From NCBI GenBank assembly GCA_910586305.1, contig CAJUGS010000020.1, positions 1-55,628 on the forward strand: a stretch of 55,628 nt of DNA, in the 5' to 3' direction. This document shows positions 17,672-25,749 of this stretch, piece after piece. The notes beneath the pieces are model-generated. The model did not search any database. It was given only the letters and a program-made list of their open reading frames with translations, and had not been told where the DNA came from. Within the stretch, counting starts at the first letter, position 1. The number at the start of each line of letters is the position of its first letter. Position numbers and translations under genes: made by a program. This DNA is from an uncultured Duncaniella sp. Its GTDB lineage: Bacteria > Bacteroidota > Bacteroidia > Bacteroidales > Muribaculaceae.

Positions 17672-19936
17672 ATGAAACCGACAAACTATCATCTTTTCGA
17701 TTTCCTCGATTTTGATTCCGACCTCGCTCGAGACGAGGCTCTGTGGAAGGCCTGTAAGCCTATCGCAGTCGAAGAAATAGATGGCGATATACACATATCT
17801 GTTCCTTTCCAAAAGCAGATATTGGACAACGACATGGCAGCTGACCTCTCTGCCACACGTGAGAATCACACTCTCGTGCTTCGTCAATACGGCAACAAGA
17901 TTATCCGCGTCTTCATGGGATTCGGTGAAGTTGCCATGACCGACGAGTCGGAGATGCTTATGCTAAATGCAGAGCACACCACACATCTTCCTCTCCGTGC
18001 TGAATTTACCGACGATGAATGGATTATAACAACAGCCGACGGCATTCGCAGAGCAGTTATCAATCTGCGTCAACCGCTCCTTGACAGATGGAGCGATTTG
18101 CAGCCCGATCCGCAGGAAACACTCGACTTGCGTCTTTACCCCGATGGAAAGCGTGAAATACGCCTGGCTGCCTACGACCATTTCTCCCCTCCCCGCTATG
18201 ATGCTCTGCCTATCGCATTCTGCCGCTGCAACGGAAAGGCAGAAAGAGCCACTCTGTCGTTTGAATGCAAGCATGACGAATGTTTCGGCGGCACAGGCGA
18301 GCGTTTTGCAAAAATGGATCTTAGCGGACAGACATTCTTCCTTAAAAACCAGGATGGACAAGGCGTCAACAATCGACGCACATACAAAAACATTCCTTTC
18401 TATGTCTCAAGCCGAATGTATGGAACTTTCTACCATACTCATGCCCACTGTAAACTCTCACTTGCAGGACATTCTACCCGTTCGGTCCAGTTCCTCAACG
18501 AGCAGCCGGCAGTGGATGCATTCGTTATTGCCGGCGATACTATCGAAGAGGTAATTCGTGGCTATCGCGACCTGACTGGTTATCCATCAATGCCACCTCT
18601 TTGGAGCTTCGGTGTATGGATGAGCCGAATGACATACTTCAGCGCCGATGAAGTCAACGAAATATGCGACCGTCTACGCGACGAGCACTATCCCTGCGAC
18701 GTGATACATCTTGATACCGGATGGTTCCGTACTGACTGGCTTTGTGAATGGAAGTTCAATGACGAGCGTTTCCCCGACCCGGAAAAATTCCTACACGATT
18801 TACGAGACAAGGGATTCCGTGTCACTTTGTGGCAACTTCCATATGTGGCCAAGGATGCCGAGCAGATTGACGAAGCTCGAGATAATCTCTATATCGCCCC
18901 ACTGACAAAGGAACAGGCCTCGGAAGGATCTAACTTCTCGGCCCTCGACTACGCCGGAACTATCGACTTCACCTATCCCAAAGCAACGGAATGGTATAAA
19001 GGCCTTCTCCGCAATCTTCTTGAAATGGGTGTCGCTGCTATAAAGACAGATTTTGGCGAAAACATCCACATGGATGCGAAATACATGAATATGAGCCCGG
19101 AACTTCTAAACAACCTCTACGCATTGCTTTACCAGAAAGCCGCCTACGAGGTGACAAAAGAAGTCACAGGCGATGGCATTGTATGGGCACGTGCAGCATG
19201 GGCCGGTTGCCAAAGATATCCTCTCCACTGGGGCGGAGACTCGTGCAGCTCTTGGGACGGCATGGCCGGATCACTAAAAGGCGGTCTCCACTTTGGCCTT
19301 TCAGGCTTTGCTTTCTGGAGTCATGACGTACCTGGATTCCATACCCTTCCCAACTTTATGAATTCAGTCGTTGACGACGATGTATATGTTCGCTGGACTC
19401 AGTTTGGTGTGTTCTCATCCCACATCCGTTACCACGGAACCAACAAGCGCGAGCCATGGCACTATCCGGCTATCGCTTCAATTGTAAAGAAATGGTGGAA
19501 ACTTCGCTACGCACTCATTCCTTACATTTTGAAACAAAGTGAAAAAGCTTGCAACAGCGGTTCGACATTGCTGCAAGCCATGGTGTTTAAAAACCCGGAT
19601 GATCCCACTGTACTTCACATCGACGACCAATATTATTTCGGCGACTCATTCCTTGTAGCACCTGTGATGAACTCCGAAAATCGTCGTGATATATATCTTC
19701 CCGAAGGTCGTTGGGTCAACTTTTTCACAGGCGAAAGCTTTGAGGGCGGACGTTGGTTAAAAAACTTCACTGTTCCTCTTGAAGAAATGCCGGTATTTGT
19801 ACGACCTGAAGAAGATATTCCCTATTATCCCTTTGATGTCGAATGCACCGACGACATGGATCTCTCAAAAACTGAGCACCTTTTCATTGGAAGAGATTTC
19901 AAAGGAATTTGGAACGAAAAACCTTTTGCAGATTGA
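17672..19936 (+). CDS. GH31 glycoside hydrolase, YicI-like alpha-xylosidase
   Basis: A 754-residue retaining glycosidase without a signal peptide, so probably cytosolic or acting on imported oligosaccharides. It contains an N-terminal beta-sandwich (about 1-290), the TIM barrel (about 300-640) and C-terminal beta domains. The catalytic nucleophile is Asp460 in AIKTDFGENI, closely resembling the KTDFGER of E. coli YicI, and the acid/base is Asp523 in HWGGDSCSSW. GLSGFAFWSHDVPGF and SSHIRYHG are further family marks. YicI-like enzymes release alpha-linked xylose; alpha-glucosidase activity is the alternative. It is followed by a 176-base gap before the corrinoid fusion. Confidence 0.88.
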   Translation: MKPTNYHLFDFLDFDSDLARDEALWKACKPIAVEEIDGDIHISVPFQKQILDNDMAADLSATRENHTLVLRQYGNKIIRVFMGFGEVAMTDESEMLMLNAEHTTHLPLRAEFTDDEWIITTADGIRRAVINLRQPLLDRWSDLQPDPQETLDLRLYPDGKREIRLAAYDHFSPPRYDALPIAFCRCNGKAERATLSFECKHDECFGGTGERFAKMDLSGQTFFLKNQDGQGVNNRRTYKNIPFYVSSRMYGTFYHTHAHCKLSLAGHSTRSVQFLNEQPAVDAFVIAGDTIEEVIRGYRDLTGYPSMPPLWSFGVWMSRMTYFSADEVNEICDRLRDEHYPCDVIHLDTGWFRTDWLCEWKFNDERFPDPEKFLHDLRDKGFRVTLWQLPYVAKDAEQIDEARDNLYIAPLTKEQASEGSNFSALDYAGTIDFTYPKATEWYKGLLRNLLEMGVAAIKTDFGENIHMDAKYMNMSPELLNNLYALLYQKAAYEVTKEVTGDGIVWARAAWAGCQRYPLHWGGDSCSSWDGMAGSLKGGLHFGLSGFAFWSHDVPGFHTLPNFMNSVVDDDVYVRWTQFGVFSSHIRYHGTNKREPWHYPAIASIVKKWWKLRYALIPYILKQSEKACNSGSTLLQAMVFKNPDDPTVLHIDDQYYFGDSFLVAPVMNSENRRDIYLPEGRWVNFFTGESFEGGRWLKNFTVPLEEMPVFVRPEEDIPYYPFDVECTDDMDLSKTEHLFIGRDFKGIWNEKPFAD

Positions 19937-20031
19937 AATAAATCGCTTATTCGGATTTAGACAAAACTCTGTAATCAGGCAAGTAAAAGTATTTTAATAA
20001 ACCACACTAATCAGCAACAAGTAGGTTCTCG

Positions 20032-20085
20032 GACAAATGACATACTACAGATCCAATATTGCTAAATCTGTATCTGATATTTGTC
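20032..20085 (+). other. Nested stem-loop in the leader of the corrinoid fusion gene
   Basis: Two nested 7-bp helices can form: 20032-20038 with 20079-20085 (outer) and 20046-20052 with 20066-20072 (inner), separated by a nearly symmetric internal loop, ending 27 bases before the ATG at 20113. No B12-box or other riboswitch signature that I know was found. It may be a structured leader, or chance in A+T-rich DNA. Confidence 0.4.
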
Positions 20086-20112
20086 TTGAGATGCCCTTAA
20101 TAATTTCTTTCG

Positions 20113-23067
20113 ATGAAAACCTGGAAAGAAAACCTTGAGGAGACAAAAAAACACTATATCGACTGGTGGAACCATAAAGGAATTGTTCTAAATATGTGGG
20201 AGCATTTCCAAAATGGGGTGAAGCCCCATGCCGATATTCCGGCTCCGTCTGAGCCGGATAGTCTCGACACCAAATGGTTTGATCCGACCTGGCGCGCGGA
20301 ATATCTCGACTGGTACGTGGCTCATAGCTCTCTCAAAGCAGATATGCTTCCGGTAGCCAATACCCAACTCGGTCCCGGATCTCTCGCTGCTATTCTCGGA
20401 GGTGTGTTCGAAGGTGGTCCGGATACAATCTGGATTCATCCCGACCCGGACTACCGTGATGACTTCACGTTCAATCCAAATCACCCCAACTATCTGTTGC
20501 ACAAAGAACTGCTTCGAGCCGTCAAGGAGAAAGCGTCAGGAAACTACTACGTTGGAATGCCCGATCTGATGGAAGGTCTTGATGTTCTTGCTGCCATGAA
20601 AGGTACTGACAAAGTACTTCTCGACACTGTGATGCAGCCCGATGTGCTTGAAGACCAGATGCAGAGAATCAACGACATCTATTTCAAAGTATTCGACGAG
20701 CTCTACGATATCATTCGTGAGGGTGACGAGATGGCTTTCTGCTATTTCTCATCATGGGCACCGGGAAAAATGGCGAAACTACAGTGTGATATCTCTACAA
20801 TGATAAGTGTAGAGGACTATCGTAGGTTTGTCCAGCCGTTCATACGACAGCAGTGCCGGAAAATTGATTATACACTTTATCACCTTGACGGTGTAGGTGC
20901 CCTTCATCACTTGCCGGCCCTACTGGAGATAGACGAACTAAACGCAATTCAGTGGACCCCCGGAGTCGGAGAACCTCAAGGCGGTTCATCAAAATGGTAT
21001 GATCTGTATCGCCGTATTCTTGATGCAGGGAAAAGCATCATGGCCTGCTGGGTAACACTTGACGAGCTTCGGCCTCTGCTTGACAATATCGGTGGAAATG
21101 GCGTGCATCTCGAAATGGACTTCCATAACGAAGCAGAAGTCGAGGAGGCAATGAAGATTGTTGAAGAGTATCGTGACCGTCCAGCAATAGTTCGTCCGGA
21201 AACCGACACCATCGTGATTTCTGACGTCGACAACGAGGTTCAACAAATCATTGAAAAAGTCGAGAGCGAGAATTCCCACAAAGAGACATCGCTATCCGTC
21301 GACTCAGAGTCTCCGTTTGTCAAGGCTTTTGACGGACGTGTGCTTGTGCTTGACGGCGCCATGGGCACAATGATACAGGGATACTCGCTTACCGAGCATG
21401 ATTTCCGAGGTGAAAGATTTGCCTCCCACCCCACTCCTCTCAAGGGCAATAATGACCTTCTTTCCATCACTCGGCCTGATGTCGTGGCTGACATTCACCG
21501 TAAATACCTCGAAGCCGGAGCCGACTTAATCACGACCAACACCTTCAATTCACAAGCAATCTCGATGGCAGACTTCCGTATGGAAGAATATGTCAGGGAA
21601 ATCAACCTTGCAGCCGTAAAGATAGCCCGCGACATAGCCGATGAATATACCCACAAGAACCCCTCTAAACCCCGATTTGTGCTTGGCTCCATGGGACCAA
21701 CATCGCGTACCTGCTCAGTGGTCACTGGAAGCCTGCAACCCGGCTGGGAAACATTTGGCTACAAACAACTGTTGGAAGCCTATACCGTTCAGGCCTCAGC
21801 CCTTATTGAAGGTGGAGTAGATGCAATCCTCATTGAGACTATTTTTGATGTAAAGAATGCTGAAGCTGCTGTAAATGCAGCCGTTGAAGCCATGAAGAAA
21901 ACCGGGAAAACAATACCGGTCATGTTGAGCTTCACTTTATCGTCTCCCGACGGACGGAATATGCTTGGACAATCCATCGAGGAATTTATAGACACCGTCA
22001 GCGATGCACCTATATTCTCAATTGGCATAAACTGTGTTCCGGACCCGCAAAATATAGCTCCGCTCATCATCTCGCTTGGTCGTAAGAAAGGCTACCGAAT
22101 CAGTCTCTATCCCAATGCAGGCCTCCCCGACTCTACCGGTACATATTCCGTCTCGCACGAGGCGTTCCGTGCATCGGTGTGGCCTCTGCTTGATGCCCAT
22201 ATGCTTAACCTCGTAGGTGGTTGCTGTGGCACAACCGACCGTCATATCCACGCGCTTGCCGAAGCAGTCGAGCCGTTCAAGGGCCTGTTCATTTCGCCTC
22301 ATAATGACGACAATGCTGGAGGGATTCCACAACAAATCCTGTCGCATGAACACTCTCATTCCGAAGCTGGTAATGGAAATGAATGTGACTGTTGCCGTCC
22401 CTCTATTCCCAAAGAATCAGTGACGGCCTCAACCAACGCTGACGCGGTTTTCAACGCCATTCTTGCTGGAAAAGCCGACGGATGTGAAGCTGCCACCAAA
22501 ACAGCGATCGACGATGGAATATCACCTCAGGATATAATCAACGGACAAATGATACGCGCTATGGGAGAAGTGGGTCAACGTTTCCAGGACGGAAAGGCAT
22601 TTGTACCTCAGCTCCTAATGGCAGGACGCGCCATGAAGGCCGGTCTTGAACTCCTCAAACCACTCATGGCCGGAGAAGCATCCGCATCAATCGGCAAAGT
22701 CCTTATTGGGACTGTCAAAGGTGACCTCCACGATATCGGCAAGAACCTTGTTGCATCAATGCTTGAAGGATGTGGTTTTGAAGTTGTAAACATAGGAATC
22801 GACGTCCCGGCTGAAGCGTTTGTCGAAGAGATACGCAACAGCAATCCTGACATTCTGTGCATGAGCGCGCTTCTCACTACCACAATGACCTATATGAAAG
22901 ATGTGATTGATGCCGTTACCGATGCAGGTCTGCGTGACAAAGTGAAGATCATGGTGGGCGGGGCACCCGTCACACAAGCTTTTGCCGACGAGATCGGGGC
23001 TGACGGATACAGTGACAACGCTAATACGGCCGTCGCTCTTGCCCGAAGACTTGTCGGGATAAAATGA
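20113..23067 (+). CDS. Fusion: URO-D-type methyltransferase + homocysteine methyltransferase + corrinoid-binding domain
   Basis: A 984-residue cytosolic protein with three recognisable modules. Residues 1 to about 385 are a URO-D-superfamily methyltransferase with YHLDGVGALHH (257-266) where MtaA has a His-x-Cys site. Residues about 400-720 are a MetH-type homocysteine methyltransferase: FDGRVLVLDGAMGTMIQGY, TNTFNSQ, and zinc ligands Cys641 (GINCVP) and Cys704-Cys705 (GGCCGTT). Residues about 775-984 are the cap and cobalamin-binding domains with the DxHxxG motif at Asp871, His873 and Gly876, His873 being the likely lower cobalt ligand. The methyl-folate and activation domains of MetH are missing; the latter is encoded separately at 14031. 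I infer methyl transfer from an unknown donor to the corrinoid, then to homocysteine to give methionine. Confidence 0.9.
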   Translation: MKTWKENLEETKKHYIDWWNHKGIVLNMWEHFQNGVKPHADIPAPSEPDSLDTKWFDPTWRAEYLDWYVAHSSLKADMLPVANTQLGPGSLAAILGGVFEGGPDTIWIHPDPDYRDDFTFNPNHPNYLLHKELLRAVKEKASGNYYVGMPDLMEGLDVLAAMKGTDKVLLDTVMQPDVLEDQMQRINDIYFKVFDELYDIIREGDEMAFCYFSSWAPGKMAKLQCDISTMISVEDYRRFVQPFIRQQCRKIDYTLYHLDGVGALHHLPALLEIDELNAIQWTPGVGEPQGGSSKWYDLYRRILDAGKSIMACWVTLDELRPLLDNIGGNGVHLEMDFHNEAEVEEAMKIVEEYRDRPAIVRPETDTIVISDVDNEVQQIIEKVESENSHKETSLSVDSESPFVKAFDGRVLVLDGAMGTMIQGYSLTEHDFRGERFASHPTPLKGNNDLLSITRPDVVADIHRKYLEAGADLITTNTFNSQAISMADFRMEEYVREINLAAVKIARDIADEYTHKNPSKPRFVLGSMGPTSRTCSVVTGSLQPGWETFGYKQLLEAYTVQASALIEGGVDAILIETIFDVKNAEAAVNAAVEAMKKTGKTIPVMLSFTLSSPDGRNMLGQSIEEFIDTVSDAPIFSIGINCVPDPQNIAPLIISLGRKKGYRISLYPNAGLPDSTGTYSVSHEAFRASVWPLLDAHMLNLVGGCCGTTDRHIHALAEAVEPFKGLFISPHNDDNAGGIPQQILSHEHSHSEAGNGNECDCCRPSIPKESVTASTNADAVFNAILAGKADGCEAATKTAIDDGISPQDIINGQMIRAMGEVGQRFQDGKAFVPQLLMAGRAMKAGLELLKPLMAGEASASIGKVLIGTVKGDLHDIGKNLVASMLEGCGFEVVNIGIDVPAEAFVEEIRNSNPDILCMSALLTTTMTYMKDVIDAVTDAGLRDKVKIMVGGAPVTQAFADEIGADGYSDNANTAVALARRLVGIK

Positions 23068-23117
23068 AAAACTAACCATTCACACACATAAACACCTAAT
23101 ACCTTAAATCGACTGTA

Positions 23118-24722
23118 ATGACTGACTTGACTATGCGACCGATGGACTGGGCGGTGCTCGCCGCCTATTTCATCGTCTTAATTGGGGTTGGCCTATGGGC
23201 CTGCTCAAAAAGCAAAAAGGGTTCTCACAAGTTTCTTGCGAGCAACTCCTTGCGTTGGCACCATATAGGATTCTCAATGTGGGGCACTAATGTGGGTCCC
23301 TCCATGCTCATTGCCTCGGCGAGTGCCGGTTTTACCGCCGGCATCGTCTCTGGCAACTACGCGTGGTATGCGTTTGTTTTCATTGCGCTTCTCGCCTTTG
23401 TATTTGCACCCCGTTATCTTGGAGAGAAAATAACCACCCTGCCTGAATTTATGGGCAAACGCTTTGGTGAGTCCACACGCAATATGCTTGCATGGTACAC
23501 TATTGTCACTGTGCTCATATCGTGGCTCGCACTCACTCTTTTTGCCGGTGGCATAATCATACGACAGGTCTTCGGCATACCAATGTGGCTTTCTGCCTTC
23601 ATATTGCTTGCTATATCTGCGTTTTTCACCATCCTCGGCGGTTTAAGGGCCATTGCATACACGAATGTCTATCAGATGGTCCTCCTCATCCTTGTCTCGG
23701 CTACGCTGACCATTGTGGGAATTTGGCATCTTGGTGACCACTCTGTAGTGGGAGGAATTTCTACCCTTGCCGACAGCAGTATAGTTCCTTCACACTACTG
23801 GAATCTGTTCCAGCCCAACGATGACAAGGAATTCCCATGGCTCCCCATCCTTCTCGGTTACCCTATCTCCGGACTTTGGTTCTGGTGTACTGATCAGTCT
23901 ATGGTACAGCCTGTTCTTGCAGCGCGCAGCCTCGAAGAGGGTCAGAAGGGCGCGAATTTCACCGGTTGGCTGAAAATTCTCGACGTGGCAATCTATATCA
24001 TACCTGGTGTCGTTTGCTTCGCGCTGTGGAAGAAAGGCTTTTTCGGTAGTGCCATGATAGAACCGGACAATGCCTACATGACACTTGTATCCTCCCTTTT
24101 CCCTGTGGGAATGGTCGGTCTTGTAATCGCTGTTCTCACGGCTGCGCTTATATCCACAATCGGATCGGCTCTCAACGCTCTTTCCACCGTGTTCACCATG
24201 GATATCTATGTTAAAAACATCAACACCAACGCCTCGCAGAAAGAGATTATTCGAACAGGGCATATTGTCACTATTGTCGGTGCGCTTGTATCTATCATGA
24301 TCACCATAGCTGTAGACAACATTAAAGGCATGGATCTCTTCAACGTATTCCAGTCTGTTCTCAGCTTTATTGCTCCCCCCATGGCAGCTGTATTTGTAAT
24401 GGGTGTGTTCTGGAAACGTTGCACAACACTCGCCGCCAACGTAATTCTCACGTTTGGTACAATTTTCAGCATCGGCTGTGGCATACTCTACCTCTGGGTA
24501 ATACCCAATGCCACAGACCATGTTCATTTCATGATGCTTTCGTTCATCATATTCGTAGTGCTTATTATCACCATGGTAGCCATTAGCTATGCCGACAAGG
24601 CTGTTGTTGAGCGCAAGCCTATGGCCGTCATAGAAAGCCGTATGTCGCTTGGCACCAAAATGGGCTGGCTTTTGCTATGTGTGGTGATGATTGCCCTCTA
24701 CACATTCTTCAACGGATTTTAA
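23118..24722 (+). CDS. Sodium:solute symporter (SSS family), first copy
   Basis: A 534-residue inner-membrane symporter with about 13-14 predicted helices. Family marks include MWGTNVGPSMLIASASAGFTAG near the N-terminus, LPEFMGKRFG, the FFTILGGLRAIAYTNVYQ segment and AALISTIGSALNALSTVFTMDIY, close to the SglT/sodium-glucose branch. It couples sodium entry to solute uptake; sugar is the likely substrate given the operon, but this is inference. The gene starts 50 bases after the corrinoid fusion and is followed after 22 bases by the DapA/NanA-superfamily gene. Confidence 0.9.
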   Translation: MTDLTMRPMDWAVLAAYFIVLIGVGLWACSKSKKGSHKFLASNSLRWHHIGFSMWGTNVGPSMLIASASAGFTAGIVSGNYAWYAFVFIALLAFVFAPRYLGEKITTLPEFMGKRFGESTRNMLAWYTIVTVLISWLALTLFAGGIIIRQVFGIPMWLSAFILLAISAFFTILGGLRAIAYTNVYQMVLLILVSATLTIVGIWHLGDHSVVGGISTLADSSIVPSHYWNLFQPNDDKEFPWLPILLGYPISGLWFWCTDQSMVQPVLAARSLEEGQKGANFTGWLKILDVAIYIIPGVVCFALWKKGFFGSAMIEPDNAYMTLVSSLFPVGMVGLVIAVLTAALISTIGSALNALSTVFTMDIYVKNINTNASQKEIIRTGHIVTIVGALVSIMITIAVDNIKGMDLFNVFQSVLSFIAPPMAAVFVMGVFWKRCTTLAANVILTFGTIFSIGCGILYLWVIPNATDHVHFMMLSFIIFVVLIITMVAISYADKAVVERKPMAVIESRMSLGTKMGWLLLCVVMIALYTFFNGF

Positions 24723-24744
24723 ACTTGTATAACCAGTATAAAAC

Positions 24745-25683
24745 ATGAGTACAGAAATTAAATCACCGCTTAGCGGCATCATCCCTCCCCTCGTAACACC
24801 ACTTCTCGGCAATGACACACTTGACGTGGCAAGCCTTGAGAACCTCATAGAGCATCTCATCGCCGGCGGAGTCCACGGTCTTTTCATCCTCGGCACCACG
24901 GGCGAGGAACAGAGCCTGAGCTATCGTCTGCGCAAAGAAGTTATAGCCGAAACCTGCCGCATCAATGCCGGTAGACTACCGGTCCTCGTATGTATCACCG
25001 ACACCTCTCTTATCGAAAGTGCCGCTCTGGCAGCCTATGCTGCCGACCACGGAGCTTCTGCCGTAGTCAGCGCCGCTCCATACTACTTTGCACCAGGCCA
25101 GCCCGAGCTTGTGGAATTCTATCAGGAGTTGCTTTCTCATTTGCCACTTCCCCTCTTCCTCTACAATATGCCCAGCCATGTCAAAGTCAATTTCGCCCCC
25201 GACACCATCCGTCGTATTGCCGAGAGTGGCAACGTGATTGGCTTCAAGGATAGCTCGGCCAATATACCCTACTTCCAGTCTGTGAAATACGCTATGAAGG
25301 ACCATCCCGAATTCTCTCTTCTCATGGGTCCGGAAGAAGTCACAGGAGAATGTGTCCTGCTTGGTGCTAACGGAGGTATCAACGGCGGTGCCAATATGTT
25401 CCCCGAACTTTACGTGGCTATGTACAACGCAGCCCGTGCCGGAAACGTGGCAGAAGTATGCCGTCTGCAGCAGATTATCATGCAGATAAGCTCAACAATA
25501 TATACTGTCGGCAAGCATGGCTCAAGCTACCTCAAAGGTCTCAAGTGTGCTTGTTCGCTACTTGGCGTAATCAAGGATGACTTTGTTGCAGCTCCTTACC
25601 GCAAGTTCAACGAGCCTGAACGTCTCAAAATCCGCGAGGCTCTCGACGCTCTTCCTGTAAAGGACGGCAAAATCATTCTTTAA
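24745..25683 (+). CDS. Dihydrodipicolinate synthase/N-acetylneuraminate lyase superfamily protein
   Basis: A 312-residue class I aldolase-type TIM barrel that forms a Schiff base with a 2-oxo acid. Lys168 in IGFKDSS is the Schiff-base lysine and Tyr140 in FLYNMP the catalytic tyrosine; LGTTGEE near residue 50 is the carboxylate-binding loop. Lysine biosynthesis is unlikely, since the gene sits between two symporters in a sugar operon. More plausible roles are cleavage of a 2-keto-3-deoxy sugar acid to pyruvate and an aldehyde, or sialate-lyase-like chemistry. I do not assign a substrate. A stable hairpin follows the stop codon. Confidence 0.85.
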   Translation: MSTEIKSPLSGIIPPLVTPLLGNDTLDVASLENLIEHLIAGGVHGLFILGTTGEEQSLSYRLRKEVIAETCRINAGRLPVLVCITDTSLIESAALAAYAADHGASAVVSAAPYYFAPGQPELVEFYQELLSHLPLPLFLYNMPSHVKVNFAPDTIRRIAESGNVIGFKDSSANIPYFQSVKYAMKDHPEFSLLMGPEEVTGECVLLGANGGINGGANMFPELYVAMYNAARAGNVAEVCRLQQIIMQISSTIYTVGKHGSSYLKGLKCACSLLGVIKDDFVAAPYRKFNEPERLKIREALDALPVKDGKIIL

Positions 25684-25694
25684 ATTATTCCCGG

Positions 25695-25725
25695 CAGAGG
25701 GAGCCTGTGTGCTCCCTCTGTTTTT
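25695..25725 (+). terminator. Intercistronic terminator before the second symporter
   Basis: A perfect 10-bp stem (25695-25704 with 25711-25720), a six-base loop and five T. With only 25 bases left before the next ATG and no clear promoter between, it may act as a partial terminator that lowers expression of the second symporter. Confidence 0.75.
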
Positions 25726-25749
25726 CGGCTACGCCTTAAATAAAACACC

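Noticed and set aside
19937..20112. Cobalamin riboswitch before the corrinoid fusion
   Set aside because: I looked for a B12-box-like GCCACTG and the usual helices and found none; only an unassigned nested stem is present.
23790..24527. 245-residue frame on the minus strand within the first symporter gene
   Set aside because: It is antisense to a clear SSS gene, has no recognisable domain and an unlikely composition.
24745..25683. DapA of lysine biosynthesis
   Set aside because: Superfamily residues are present but the gene lies between two symporters in a sugar operon; a specific DapA call is not supported.
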